A DNA stretch of 64,000 bases from Flavobacteriaceae bacterium UBA4439 (GCA_002390455.1 DGPN01000002.1:19181-83180); one strand, 5' to 3'; shown: positions 28,615 to 38,044, counted from the first letter of the stretch. A program made the numbers and translations. Notes: generated by a model not told the origin, from the letters alone.

Positions 28615-30042
28615 ATGGAGGCTTCTGCTGAGAAAATTTGGAATAATTGCTTGTTATTTATCAAGGATAACATACAGCAACAAGCCTTTAAAACATGGTT
28701 TGAGCCCATTATTCCTCTCAAAATTACCGAAAACTCACTTAGCATTCAGGTTCCAAGTAAATTCTTTTATGAATGGCTTGAGGAACATTATGTCAAAATC
28801 CTTAAAGTAGCATTGACCCGAGAATTGGGTAAAGATGCTCGGTTGATCTACATTATCAAAATGGAAAACACTTTTGGAAACAAAGTCCCTTTTACCGAAA
28901 GTATCCCTAGCAGTAATCAATCAAGGGTCAACGCTCAACAAGTGGATGCCCCCCTTCAGACTTTCTCAAGTGAACTCAAAAATCCCTTTGTAATTCCGGG
29001 AATACGGAACCTTCAAATAGAATCTCAACTCAACCCCAATTACAACTTTGAAAATTTCTTGGAAGGAGATTCCAATAGACTGGCTCGTTCAGCAGGTTTG
29101 GCTGTATCCAAAAAACCCGGAGGTACTTCCTTCAACCCCCTAATGATATTTGGAGGGGTAGGACTTGGTAAAACCCACTTGGCTCACGCCATTGGGGTTG
29201 AAATCAAAGACAAATATCCCGACAAAACGGTACTTTATATTTCTGCCGAAAAGTTTACCCAGCAGTATATCGAGTCGGTCAAAAAAAATACCCGAAACGA
29301 TTTTATACATTTTTATCAGATTATCGACATTCTTATCATTGACGATGTTCAATTTTTATCTGGTAAATCTGGAACTCAAGATGTTTTCTTCCACATCTTT
29401 AATCACTTGCATCAAAACGGCAAACAAGTCATTATCACCTCCGACAAAGCACCCGTCGATATGCAAGACATTGAACAACGACTGCTTTCCCGTTTCAAAT
29501 GGGGGCTTTCCGCCGAACTGCAAATTCCCGATCTTGAAACCAGAATTTCCATTCTCAAAAACAAATTGTTCAGAGACGGGGTTACCATCGGAGACAACGT
29601 CATAGAATATGTTGCCAAAAATATCAAGACCAATGTTAGAGAATTGGAAGGTGCCATTATATCCTTAATCGCTCAATCCTCATTTAACAGAGTTGATATT
29701 GACCTAGAATTGGCCAAAGAGATTGTCAATAAGTTTGTTAAAAACACCAAACGAGAAGTATCCATTGACTACATCCAAAAAGTAGTTTCGGAATACTTCC
29801 AAATGGATGTCGCCACGCTTCAGTCTAAAACCAGAAAGAGACATATCGTTCAAGCGCGACAACTGGCCATGTATTTTGCCAAAAAATTCACCAAAGCTTC
29901 ACTTGCCAGTATTGGCTCCCAAATCGGAAAAAGAGATCACGCTACCGTTCTGCATGCTTGCAAAACAGTTGACAATCTTAGTTTTACTGATAAGCAATTC
30001 AGAAAATATGTCGAAGATCTCAACCAAAAACTTTCGCTCTAA
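28615..30042 (+). CDS. dnaA: Chromosomal replication initiator protein DnaA
   Basis: 475 residues. Domain I (EKIWNNCLLFIKDNIQQQAFKTWFEPI) interacts with helicase; a short linker follows. The AAA+ domain has Walker A FGGVGLGKTHLAHAIG near residue 180 and Walker B ILIIDDVQFLSGK. The C-terminal domain IV has the DnaA signature KRDHATVLHACKTV for DnaA-box binding. It is followed after 9 bp by the phosphatase gene. dnaN is not adjacent, as is common in Bacteroidota. Confidence 0.97.
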   Translation: MEASAEKIWNNCLLFIKDNIQQQAFKTWFEPIIPLKITENSLSIQVPSKFFYEWLEEHYVKILKVALTRELGKDARLIYIIKMENTFGNKVPFTESIPSSNQSRVNAQQVDAPLQTFSSELKNPFVIPGIRNLQIESQLNPNYNFENFLEGDSNRLARSAGLAVSKKPGGTSFNPLMIFGGVGLGKTHLAHAIGVEIKDKYPDKTVLYISAEKFTQQYIESVKKNTRNDFIHFYQIIDILIIDDVQFLSGKSGTQDVFFHIFNHLHQNGKQVIITSDKAPVDMQDIEQRLLSRFKWGLSAELQIPDLETRISILKNKLFRDGVTIGDNVIEYVAKNIKTNVRELEGAIISLIAQSSFNRVDIDLELAKEIVNKFVKNTKREVSIDYIQKVVSEYFQMDVATLQSKTRKRHIVQARQLAMYFAKKFTKASLASIGSQIGKRDHATVLHACKTVDNLSFTDKQFRKYVEDLNQKLSL

Positions 30043-30051
30043 CTTATAAAA

Positions 30052-30495
30052 GTGAAAACATCAATTTTAATGGTTTGCTTGGGAAACATTTGTCGTTCTC
30101 CATTGGCGGAAGGTATTCTACAAAGCAAATTGCCCAATGACCGCTTTAGAGTGGACTCAGCCGGGACGGCAGGATACCATATCGGTCGAGCGCCTGACAG
30201 GAGAAGTATTGAAGTAGCAGCCCAAAACGGAATCGACATCAGTCAACAAAAAGCTAGAAAATTCTCACAAGATGATTTCGATCGCTTTGATAAAATCTTT
30301 GTAATGGATCATAGCAATCTCATGACTCTCAAACAAATGGCCTTAACACCCGATGACCTCAATAAGGTCACTTTGCTGTTGGGTGAGGATCAAGTTCCCG
30401 ACCCCTATTATGGAAATGAGGATGGCTTCAAAGCAGTTTTTGAACTTATCGACCAAGCCTGTGTTCAATTGAGTGAAGAACTTCAAAAAATGTAG
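30052..30495 (+). CDS. Low-molecular-weight protein-tyrosine phosphatase, GTG start
   Basis: 147 residues. The P-loop VCLGNICRSP (CX5R) is near residue 8 and the general-acid Asp is in VPDPYYG near residue 124. The start is GTG at 30052, with the catalytic motif so close that no other start fits. These enzymes dephosphorylate phosphotyrosine or small phosphoesters. It is 9 bp after dnaA and 2 bp before the methyltransferase gene, so all three may share a transcript. Confidence 0.92.
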   Translation: MKTSILMVCLGNICRSPLAEGILQSKLPNDRFRVDSAGTAGYHIGRAPDRRSIEVAAQNGIDISQQKARKFSQDDFDRFDKIFVMDHSNLMTLKQMALTPDDLNKVTLLLGEDQVPDPYYGNEDGFKAVFELIDQACVQLSEELQKM

Positions 30496-30497
30496 TC

Positions 30498-31208
30498 ATG
30501 ACACCCACCCTATACCTCATCCCCAGTCCATTGGGTGAATCCTTCCAACCTAGTGCATTTCCAAACCAGCTAAAATCAATCATTGAAAAGTTGGATTACT
30601 TCATTGTTGAAAATGAAAAAGAAGCGCGAAGATTCATCAAAAAAATCGCCCCCGACAAAAATCAATCCACCCTCAAACTTTTCCCTCTCAATAAGCATAC
30701 CTCCGAAGATGAAATCGCCACCTATTTGAATCCCTGTATAGATGGCAATGATATGGGCTTAATTTCCGACGCTGGTTGTCCAGGAATTGCCGACCCCGGT
30801 GCCGTAATCGTCCAAAAGGCCTATCCTATGAACATCAAGGTAAAACCCTTGGTCGGTCCCTCCTCTATCCTTTTGGCCATGATGAGTTCTGGATTAAACG
30901 GTCAAAGCTTTGCCTTTAACGGCTATCTTCCTATCGACAAAATCGAACGTAAAAAAGCCATCAAAAATCTGGAAATTAGATCGCATAAATGGGATCAAAG
31001 TCAAATCTTTATGGAAACCCCCTACCGAAATGAAAAACTTTTGGAAGACTTAAAACAAACACTTGAACGGGAAACAAAACTTTGTATTGCCTACGAACTT
31101 ACCCAGCCCGATGAGTTCATCAAAACAATGACGGTGGGAGAATGGAATAAAATAAAACTCCATTTTCATAAAAAACCAGCCATTTTTATTATTCATAAAC
31201 CGGGTTAG
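30498..31208 (+). CDS. RsmI-like SAM-dependent methyltransferase (tetrapyrrole methylase fold)
   Basis: 236 residues. The start TPTLYLIPSPLGE, the middle GLISDAGCPGIADPG and the PLVGPSSILLAMMSSGLNGQ segment are those of 16S rRNA (cytidine-2'-O) methyltransferase RsmI and its Bacteroidota paralogue. YLPIDKIERKKAIKNLE fits the RsmI substrate loop. It probably methylates rRNA, but this shorter version (RsmI is about 285) may differ in target, so I leave the symbol blank. It is convergent with mltG and overlaps it by 4 bp. Confidence 0.85.
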   Translation: MTPTLYLIPSPLGESFQPSAFPNQLKSIIEKLDYFIVENEKEARRFIKKIAPDKNQSTLKLFPLNKHTSEDEIATYLNPCIDGNDMGLISDAGCPGIADPGAVIVQKAYPMNIKVKPLVGPSSILLAMMSSGLNGQSFAFNGYLPIDKIERKKAIKNLEIRSHKWDQSQIFMETPYRNEKLLEDLKQTLERETKLCIAYELTQPDEFIKTMTVGEWNKIKLHFHKKPAIFIIHKPG

Positions 31209-32251
31209 CGGTAAACCCGATTTCGGTCGAGCCAAATGGTATAGATTTTTTTATTCCTGTTGTGCTCTCTTCCATTTTTTGCAAATAAATGATACCCTGG
31301 ATTGTTGGGGTTGGCCACAAAATACAAATAACGATGCTGCTCTGGGTTCAAAACAGCCTTGATCGATGATATATCGGGCATCGTAATAGGTCCTGGAGGT
31401 ACTCCACTATTTTGGTAGGTATTGTAGGGGGATTTGATCTCTAAATCCTTGTATAGTACCCTTTTGATGACCGTGTCAAAGTTTTGAAGTTGAACTTTTA
31501 TAGCATAAATAACTGTGGGGTCGGCTTGTAACCTCATCTTTCTTTTCAAACGGTTCAAATATACCCCAGCCACGCGAGGACGTTCATCTGCCTTTTGAGT
31601 TTCCTTCTGAACGATGGCCGCCAAGCTCATCACTTCCAATGGACTCAAGCCTATGGCAGCAGCTTTGCTTTTTTTATCCTCCGACCAAAATTTTTGATAA
31701 GATTTCCACATTTTATTTCTAAAATTTTCAGCCGTGGTGTTCCAAAAAAAATCGTAACTGTTAGGCAAATACATCCCCAATGCATTTTCTTTGGAAAATC
31801 CTTTAGTCTTCAAAAACTCTGGATCCAAAAAAGTTTTTAATAATGTAACACTATCAGGAGCAATTTGTTGGGCTACTCTACCAGCCAAATCTTCCAAACG
31901 TTCCTGATTGTTAAAAGTTATTCTAACCGTAAGGCTATTTCCACGAAGCGCATTGATGATCTCATTGTTATTGCTCCCCTTTAAAATGACAAATTTTCCG
32001 GATTTAACACGGGAACTATAGCCCTTTTTTTGAGCGGCAATACTGAAATCAGAAATGGATTTTAACAACGGGGTCAAGGCTGAGGTCACTTTTGCAAAAT
32101 CATCTCCTTCATTAATATAAACATAAACTTTGGACTCTTCGAAAATGGTATTGTCCCAAAAAAAAGTTTTACCAAACAGGTAAACAAAAAAGAGCCCAAT
32201 GGCCAGTCCCATTAAGACGATGATGCTCAGTATTTTCTTTCGATACTTCAT
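31205..32251 (-). CDS. mltG: Endolytic murein transglycosylase MltG
   Basis: 348 residues. One N-terminal TM helix lies near residues 8-28. A LysM-like subdomain is followed by the YceG catalytic domain with Glu in SLAAIVQKETQKADERPRVAGVYLNRL near residue 220 and the C-terminal YNTYQNSGVPPGPI motif. It cleaves nascent glycan strands and sets their length at the inner membrane. The start overlaps the GNAT gene stop by 4 bp. Confidence 0.94.
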   Translation of the reverse strand: MKYRKKILSIIVLMGLAIGLFFVYLFGKTFFWDNTIFEESKVYVYINEGDDFAKVTSALTPLLKSISDFSIAAQKKGYSSRVKSGKFVILKGSNNNEIINALRGNSLTVRITFNNQERLEDLAGRVAQQIAPDSVTLLKTFLDPEFLKTKGFSKENALGMYLPNSYDFFWNTTAENFRNKMWKSYQKFWSEDKKSKAAAIGLSPLEVMSLAAIVQKETQKADERPRVAGVYLNRLKRKMRLQADPTVIYAIKVQLQNFDTVIKRVLYKDLEIKSPYNTYQNSGVPPGPITMPDISSIKAVLNPEQHRYLYFVANPNNPGYHLFAKNGREHNRNKKIYTIWLDRNRVYR

Positions 32252-32769
32252 TCGATCATTTTTTGATAAATGTTTTCGTCATGATACTGTCCTTCATAAA
32301 AATTCCAATCCTTCTTTATTCCCACAAAAGTGTATCCTTGTCCTTCAAAAAGTTGAATGCTGATTTGATTTTCCTTGGCAATATTGGCATAAAGCTGGTG
32401 CAATTGCAAATACTTTTGAGCATAGAGAGCGATCAATTCAAGTGATGACTTGCCATACCCTTTGTTTTGGTCTTGCTCTCGCAACACTAACCCCACCCCT
32501 GCCCGATGGTGCAAAGGTTCGTAGTCAAACAAATCAATAAAACCAACCGCAATGCCGTCTAGGGTACAAATGGCAAATTTGATTTGACGGACTTCAAAAA
32601 TATCTTTGTGGGCATTGGCAATGTATTTTTGTAATAAATCTCTGGAATAGGGCTGCGAACGGTTGGAATACTTCCACAAATCAAGGTCGTTCTCCAAATC
32701 AAACAGGAGATCAATATCCTCGGATTCTATAGCCCTTAGGCTTAGTAAATCATTTTGAAGTCGAATCAT
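32248..32769 (-). CDS. GNAT-family N-acetyltransferase
   Basis: 173 residues, RimJ/RimL-like. The acetyl-CoA loop is GVGLVLREQDQNKGYGKSSLELI near residues 90-112, and the C-terminus ENQISIQLFEGQGYTFVGIKKDW is typical of the family. The N-terminal RLQNDLLSLRAIESEDIDLLFDLEND also fits. The substrate is unknown. It lies between dapF and mltG, overlapping both by 4 bp, so it is co-expressed with two cell-wall genes. Confidence 0.9.
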   Translation of the reverse strand: MIRLQNDLLSLRAIESEDIDLLFDLENDLDLWKYSNRSQPYSRDLLQKYIANAHKDIFEVRQIKFAICTLDGIAVGFIDLFDYEPLHHRAGVGLVLREQDQNKGYGKSSLELIALYAQKYLQLHQLYANIAKENQISIQLFEGQGYTFVGIKKDWNFYEGQYHDENIYQKMIE

Positions 32770-33551
32770 TTGACAGTCAAGTTACCCGAAAAAACGTAGG
32801 TGGCGGGGCCAATCAATTGGATGTTTGTGTATTGTCCCGAATCGGGGTTAAACGAGACTTGCAAACGCCCACCCAAGGCATTAATATTTAATACATTTAA
32901 AGAAGTTTGCCCTGAAAAATGAACACCAATGGCAGCAGCAACCGCTCCAGTTCCACAGGCCAGAGTTTCGTCCTCCACTCCTCTTTCATAGGTTCTGATG
33001 TTGAACTCTTTTTCATTTACTTTTTCTACAAAGTTGGCATTAGACCCCACCTCGAAATAGGGCGCACCGTATCGGATGGCAGCTCCTTGGGTTTTGACAT
33101 CAATGGCCGAAACCTGGTTGACAAATTCAATGTGGTGCGGAGAACCTGTATTCATAAAGATGGCCGACCCTCTTTTTTCGATTTTGAGGACATTTCCCAT
33201 TTGGATACATATCAGATCATCGGGGGTAATTGATCCTTTGTGAATCCCGTCGGAAGTCTCAAAGGCTCCCTCATTACCTACCATTTGATATTTATTGGCA
33301 AAAGCAAACACACACCTACTCCCATTGCCACAGAGGCTACTTGGACGACCATCGGCATTAAAATAAAGCATTTTAAAATCCGCCAGATCAGAATCTCTGA
33401 CCAAAATCAATCCATCGGCTCCAATTCCAAAATGACGATCACAGTATTTTTGAATCAAATCATGCTCTTGATCCGGAAAATTTTCTTTACGGTCGTCGAT
33501 GATGATAAAATCATTACCCGCACCTTGATATTTTTCAAATTGAAAATCCAT
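32766..33551 (-). CDS. dapF: Diaminopimelate epimerase
   Basis: 261 residues. Both catalytic cysteines are present: one in SLCGNGSRC near residue 74 and one in ETLACGTGAVAAA near residue 200. The start FEKYQGAGNDFIIID is standard. It interconverts LL- and meso-diaminopimelate for peptidoglycan and lysine. First gene of dapF-GNAT-mltG and divergent from htrA. Confidence 0.96.
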   Translation of the reverse strand: MDFQFEKYQGAGNDFIIIDDRKENFPDQEHDLIQKYCDRHFGIGADGLILVRDSDLADFKMLYFNADGRPSSLCGNGSRCVFAFANKYQMVGNEGAFETSDGIHKGSITPDDLICIQMGNVLKIEKRGSAIFMNTGSPHHIEFVNQVSAIDVKTQGAAIRYGAPYFEVGSNANFVEKVNEKEFNIRTYERGVEDETLACGTGAVAAAIGVHFSGQTSLNVLNINALGGRLQVSFNPDSGQYTNIQLIGPATYVFSGNLTVK

Positions 33552-33632
33552 GGATCAAATTTAAGGAAAATTTAACCGCAATTGAATCTGTTAAATAGTC
33601 GTTAAATGAAAGATCATAAAGGATAGAATTTC

Positions 33633-33640
33633 TACTTTTG
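33633..33640 (+). promoter_or_regulatory. -7 element upstream of htrA
   Basis: TACTTTTG matches TAnnTTTG exactly and lies 16 bp before the htrA ATG. No -33 TTG is visible at the expected place. Confidence 0.5.
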
Positions 33641-33656
33641 TGTCAAAGAATAAAAA

Positions 33657-35045
33657 ATGGATATGAAATCTACATTAAAAACCCTGATGATCGCTGCCGT
33701 AAGTGCCTTAGTCACTTTAGCCGCTCATGATTATTTCTCGAAAGAGAAAATTGAGATTGTAGAAAATGAAAAGCCTAGCTTAATACCCACCACCTACAGT
33801 TTCAACACCAATAAGGTAGCTGCCGAATTGACCGATTTTACACGGGCAGCCGAAAAAACAGTCAATGCTGTAGTTCATGTAAAAAATACCAGCATACAAA
33901 AAGGAAACGTTTCGGGTTGGTTAAGACAATTTTATGGCGACGATTATGATGAAGAAAGAATCGGAACTGGATCGGGAGTGATTGTTTCCCCAGACGGACT
34001 GATCATCACCAACTATCATGTGATCGAAAATGCTAGTGAAATTGAAGTTACCTCCAACAAAAACAAGACTTATGTCGCCGAAATCATTGGGTCGGATCCC
34101 AGTACCGATTTGGCCGTTTTAAAAATAAAATCCGATGAATCATTGCCCTTTATTCCTTTTGGTGACTCTGAGGTGGCGCGTATTGGAGAATGGGTATTGG
34201 CTGTTGGAAATCCCTTTAATCTGAATTCGACCGTTACAGCTGGGATCATCAGTGCCAAATCGAGAGACCTCAATGACAGAGACAGTAAAAACCAATCCTT
34301 TATCCAAACCGATGCTGCTGTAAACATGGGCAATAGTGGGGGTGCATTGGTCAATACAGATGGGGAATTGATCGGAATCAATACAGCCATATCATCCATC
34401 ACTGGAGGTTTTGTAGGATACTCTTTCGCTGTGCCCAGTAATATTGTCAGAAAGGTTTTTGAGGATTTGATCGAATACGGAAATGTACAAAAAGGCCTGC
34501 TTGGAGTTTCCGGTAGTGCCCTCAATGCCGATTTGGCAGAAAAATTTGAAGTCAATGAAACACAGGGTTTCCTGATTGGCGAAGTCATCGATGGCATGGG
34601 CGCTTCAGAAGCTGGTTTGCAAAGTGGTGACATCATCAAAAAAGTAGACGATGTCAAAATCAATACTTTTTCTGATTTGACAGGCTATCTATCCACGAAA
34701 AGACCGGGCGAAAAAGTAGAGGTCAGTTACAGCAGAAACGATTCCAGAAAGAAGGTTACTGTAACCCTTAAGAAAACCAATTCCACTCAGTTTTTGGGGA
34801 TGTACCTGTCCAACATTAATGATGAGCAGAAGGAATATTTTGAGTTGGATGAAGGAGTCATCATCAAAGAATTGAGAAACCAACGCCTCTATCGTTATGG
34901 AATAGACGAAGGCTTTGTGCTGTTGGAGATCAATAACAAAAAAATCAAAGATGTGGGCGATGTGGATGCGGTCGATTTTGATAGTCTTTCCAGTATTTTG
35001 TTCCTTAAACCCAATGGAGAAAGGGAAAGAATTGTTTTTGAATAA
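33657..35045 (+). CDS. Trypsin-like serine protease of the HtrA/Do family
   Basis: 462 residues. An N-terminal TM or signal segment (residues 8-25) directs it to the periplasm. The triad is His in ITNYHVIENA, Asp in STDLAVLKI and Ser in NMGNSGGALV. PDZ1 starts near residue 280 (GVSGSALNADLAEKFE) and a divergent PDZ2 fills the C-terminus. It is a periplasmic quality-control protease and chaperone (DegP/DegQ class). It is followed by a strong terminator, after which island 1 begins. Confidence 0.94.
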   Translation: MDMKSTLKTLMIAAVSALVTLAAHDYFSKEKIEIVENEKPSLIPTTYSFNTNKVAAELTDFTRAAEKTVNAVVHVKNTSIQKGNVSGWLRQFYGDDYDEERIGTGSGVIVSPDGLIITNYHVIENASEIEVTSNKNKTYVAEIIGSDPSTDLAVLKIKSDESLPFIPFGDSEVARIGEWVLAVGNPFNLNSTVTAGIISAKSRDLNDRDSKNQSFIQTDAAVNMGNSGGALVNTDGELIGINTAISSITGGFVGYSFAVPSNIVRKVFEDLIEYGNVQKGLLGVSGSALNADLAEKFEVNETQGFLIGEVIDGMGASEAGLQSGDIIKKVDDVKINTFSDLTGYLSTKRPGEKVEVSYSRNDSRKKVTVTLKKTNSTQFLGMYLSNINDEQKEYFELDEGVIIKELRNQRLYRYGIDEGFVLLEINNKKIKDVGDVDAVDFDSLSSILFLKPNGERERIVFE

Positions 35046-35065
35046 AACTTCCCAAAAATATGATA

Positions 35066-35095
35066 AAGAGCGGTCCATAAGACCGCTCTTTTTTT
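35066..35095 (+). terminator. Rho-independent terminator after htrA
   Basis: A 10-bp perfect stem (AAGAGCGGTC / GACCGCTCTT) with a CATAA loop and a T tract, 20 bp after the htrA stop. It marks the left boundary of accessory island 1. Confidence 0.92.
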
Positions 35096-35180
35096 ATGTC
35101 TAAAATCTATTGAAAAAAACATTAATAGTGTTTTTAAATTATATGTGCCATAATAATATTGACCTAAATGAAAATCCCCT

Positions 35181-35210
35181 TTGGATTATTGACTGAAAAA
35201 AATATCTTAA
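35181..35210 (+). promoter_or_regulatory. Promoter-like pair upstream of the first integrase-like fragment
   Basis: A TTG (35181-35183) and TATCTTAA (35203-35210) are 19 bp apart, the same spacing as at rplS. The -7 match is partial. It could drive the short ORF at 35235 and whatever follows it. Confidence 0.35.
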
Positions 35211-35234
35211 AAAGCACCAAATTTTAATACTACC

Positions 35235-35504
35235 ATGAAAAGCTTACAGCTTTTACCAACAACGCATTACCAAAAAGAGATTGGAAAAGTCCGTTTTCCT
35301 TATGACTTACAATTAATTGTAAAATTCAAAGATATGATTGGGCTGCGTTGGCGTCAAAATTTAAAATCATCGTATTTATTTAAGGAAGATTTTCGGTTGA
35401 ATACATTTTACAACCACCTTAAGAGCATCGCATTTATAAAATACTTGGCATTTAAACAAAACAATAAAACGGAAAAGGGGTTGAAACATCAAAAAGTCTC
35501 TTAA
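35235..35504 (+). pseudogene. Short ORF resembling a tyrosine-recombinase N-terminal arm domain (copy 1)
   Basis: 89 residues: MKSLQLLPTTHYQKE, a beta-rich stretch, then GLRWRQNLKSSYLFKEDF, RLNTFYNHLKSIAFIKYLAF and a Lys-rich tail. It lines up well with the ORF at 42134 (RWCQTFRSFYFRKKEFQLN) and with the N-terminal arm domain of Bacteroidota tyrosine recombinases, which typically reads GxRWSQTxxxWY followed by a FNLN helix. There is no catalytic domain downstream, so it is either a remnant or a stand-alone small protein. It opens accessory island 1, 139 bp after the htrA terminator. Family assignment is from memory, the similarity between copies is seen directly. Confidence 0.6.
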
Positions 35505-35670
35505 ACCATTTGGATTGGAAAGGTGTTACAAACGCTATTTAGTGTTAATCTAATGGCTCTAATCAATTTTATTTTAAATAACTAATTCAAATTATGAAAA
35601 GAATAGACGTCATTAAAACGAAAGTTTATTCAAACCGATATAAAAATTAAAACGAACTACTCGAATATAA

Positions 35671-37158
35671 TTATTGTCCGTTTTCGTAAATAGTTACAGT
35701 ACCACTATATTCATTAGAAACTACCAATAAGGCTTTTCCACTAGGACTATCTTCAGCATTGATAGCTAATAATCCTTCTGGACCTTTATCGCCTGTATGA
35801 GATAAAATATTTAAAAATTGAGGTGCCATTGGATTAGTAATATCATAAACCAAAACTTGATCGTTACGTTCTAATCCTACAAATAGTATATAGCGTTCAT
35901 TGCCAATATTCAAAACCTCCAAACTTTCTGGCTCAGCTCCTTTATCATCACTTCTAGCGTCATTGTCATTAAATCGATCTGGCGTTGCATTTAAGGTTTC
36001 TGTAGCAATACTATTACCGCTATCATAAACCAAACTTCCACTAGTTGACCAAATACTAAAAGAACGAGCACCATAGCTGTAAACAACATCATAATCACCA
36101 TCATTGTCTATATCTCCTATAGTTGTTGTTGTTTTTAATCTGCCTATGTTTATTTCATCTTGATAATCTTCAGATACGGGAAAAGCAGTTTCATCCAATA
36201 CTAAATCATCAACACGCTCCTCTTCACTAAATCCAACATAATCTCTAGTGTCACCTTCATTTGCCGATATTATATGATCAATTCCGTTTATACTTACTGT
36301 TACAATAGCATCAGGTTGAAACATTCCGTAAACAGGCCAATTTTTAAGTTCTTTTACACCATCTCTGTCACTTGCATCAATTGCGTTTCCTGCAATACTA
36401 TAATCTTTATACCCCAAAGGATAAATATTTGTTATTGTTTTGGTTACCAAATTGACTTCAGCTATACCATTATTTTCTTGCAATGATACCCAAGCTGTTT
36501 TTGAATCACTAGAAATAGCAACATATTCAGGTTCAACATCCTGTGCTAAATTTGCATTTGGTCCAAAGACCCTAAACCCTTGATTTTCCAGCGAGCTCTC
36601 TTGACCATTAAAAGATGAAAAATCTAATGTAATCACAGAAGTATCCGAAAGGTCAATAATACTTATTGTTCCTTTCGGATCGTTTGTATAGTCATCATTA
36701 GGTTCACCTTCATTTGCTGAGATAATTAAATTACCATCGTTTGTAAACGTAACCATATCTGGCAAAGCACAAACGGTAAATTGATTAAGTATGGTATTGT
36801 CTAATGTATTATACACTAAAATTTTTCCAGGATTTTGTTTTGGTTCAGCCTCCACTGCAACTGCTAATCTTCCCTTATTAATTGAAACACTATTTGGGGT
36901 TCCAAAAGCATTTAAATCTGAAATATCTGTAACAGATATTTGGTTGGACTCTACATTAACGGTAAATAGTTTTTTTGAGATTGGATCATAAGCTGAAATC
37001 TCAGAAGCACCTTCTCCACCAATATTTATGGATGTTTTAAACTGAAAATTAACTGTTGAATCTACAATTGGGTTTTGAGTTACTCTGTCATCATCATTAC
37101 TACAAGTCATTACTAATATTAGGCAAAATGGCATAATTAATTTACTGGAATTCTTCAT
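35671..37158 (-). CDS. Choice-of-anchor I domain lipoprotein
   Basis: 495 residues. The N-terminus MKNSSKLIMPFCLILVMTCSNDDD is a lipoprotein signal with Cys near residue 19 and the acidic +2 region common in Bacteroidota surface lipoproteins. The rest is a beta-propeller-like protein with repeated YDPISKKLFTVNVESNQISVTDI, VTFTNDGNLIISANEGEPNDDYTNDPKGTISIIDL and a second IISANEGDTRDY. This matches choice-of-anchor I proteins (mesenchyme-specific protein-like). Function unknown; probably extracellular. It is antisense to the other cargo in the island, and is the only complete large gene in it. Confidence 0.8.
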   Translation of the reverse strand: MKNSSKLIMPFCLILVMTCSNDDDRVTQNPIVDSTVNFQFKTSINIGGEGASEISAYDPISKKLFTVNVESNQISVTDISDLNAFGTPNSVSINKGRLAVAVEAEPKQNPGKILVYNTLDNTILNQFTVCALPDMVTFTNDGNLIISANEGEPNDDYTNDPKGTISIIDLSDTSVITLDFSSFNGQESSLENQGFRVFGPNANLAQDVEPEYVAISSDSKTAWVSLQENNGIAEVNLVTKTITNIYPLGYKDYSIAGNAIDASDRDGVKELKNWPVYGMFQPDAIVTVSINGIDHIISANEGDTRDYVGFSEEERVDDLVLDETAFPVSEDYQDEINIGRLKTTTTIGDIDNDGDYDVVYSYGARSFSIWSTSGSLVYDSGNSIATETLNATPDRFNDNDARSDDKGAEPESLEVLNIGNERYILFVGLERNDQVLVYDITNPMAPQFLNILSHTGDKGPEGLLAINAEDSPSGKALLVVSNEYSGTVTIYENGQ

Positions 37159-37536
37159 ATTTGGGTCTATTTTATATTAATTACAAAAATGGATATTAAG
37201 TGTGATCCTAGTGTTAAGGAAATAAAATGTTTCTATTAATATTTTTTTGATTTTAATATAAATAATTCATAATCAGATAGTTAAATGGTAAACCTTTTAG
37301 TTACTTAAAATTTCGATTTACAATAAAAGTGAAGTTTGAATAAAAAACGTTTTACAACACCTTATATAATTAATTGCTAGTACTCGCGGACTTTCTATTC
37401 AGTTTGTATTTGCTAAATTTATTACATAAAAAACGTAACTAATCTTATAAGAACATGTTAGTTTTAGTTCTTCAGAAACAAGACAAAAATGAGAAATTAA
37501 AAAATAAAAGATTTAACCAACACCTACAGAAATAAA
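37159..37536. other. 378-bp AT-rich spacer in island 1 with a short dyad
   Basis: No ORF of note. Most of it is featureless A/T. At 37375-37430 there is a G/C-richer stretch (CTAGTACTCGCGGAC) followed by AT-rich sequence and, at 37450-37474, a dyad AAGAAC / GTTCTT. From memory, similar stretches occur near cassette junctions in other Flavobacteriia; I cannot confirm this. It may be a decayed recombination site. Confidence 0.35.
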
Positions 37537-37896
37537 ATGAATCTTAAAGAGCAATTAAAAAAAGTTCAGAATTACTTCAGTCCTAAAATCATTTCAGAAG
37601 TTAATAATCAATATGTGAAAATTGCAAAGATTAAAGGACAAGAAGTTCCTTGGCATAATCACGAAAATGAAGATGAACTATTTTATATAATAGAAGGGGA
37701 ATTACTAATGGAAATAGAAAATGAAACCAATAGAATTCTGAAAACAGGAGACCTATTTGTAGTTCCAAAAGGGGTAAACCATAGGGTTTCATCAATAAAA
37801 GAATGTTCAATAATGTTAATAGAAACCAAATCAACAAAACATACAGGAAATGTCAAATCAGCAATAACAAAATCAATTCAAGATCAATCCTACTAA
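37537..37896 (+). CDS. Cupin-domain protein
   Basis: 119 residues, a single cupin_2 barrel. Motif 1 is VPWHNHENEDELFYIIEGEL with metal ligands His, His and Glu near residues 40-46; motif 2 is GDLFVVPKGVNHRVSS with the fourth His. Such small cupins bind a metal and act as isomerases, dioxygenases or ligand sensors; nothing here says which. It is the cargo nearest the first dyad site and its stop is only 18 bp from that site. Confidence 0.85.
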   Translation: MNLKEQLKKVQNYFSPKIISEVNNQYVKIAKIKGQEVPWHNHENEDELFYIIEGELLMEIENETNRILKTGDLFVVPKGVNHRVSSIKECSIMLIETKSTKHTGNVKSAITKSIQDQSY

Positions 37897-37914
37897 ACAG
37901 TATGATTTTTTACT

Positions 37915-38044
37915 GAAAACTATAGCTACCATTTATTGTTGCAAAGTGTTAAAACAGAACTTAATTTATAAAATATGACCGATTTCTTAGTGGAATAATC
38001 CTGCGGATGATTCTAAAAGGAAATCATAGCCAAGACCGTTGGCT
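37915..38044 (+). repeat. attC-like imperfect dyad following the cupin gene
   Basis: AAC at 37918-37920 and GTT at 38038-38040 bracket 117 bp. The right arm ends CATAGCCAAGACCGTTGGC; the reverse complement of this arm aligns with the left arm CTATAGCTACCATTT (about 9 of 11 positions in the best part). It starts 18 bp after the cupin stop, as integron attC sites do. The right end overlaps the decayed Fic frame. It is the weakest but one of the four dyads. Confidence 0.4.

Noticed and set aside
34070..34663. 197-codon minus-strand ORF opposite htrA
   Set aside because: Ser/Pro-rich shadow of htrA; the HtrA triad and PDZ domains prove the coding strand.
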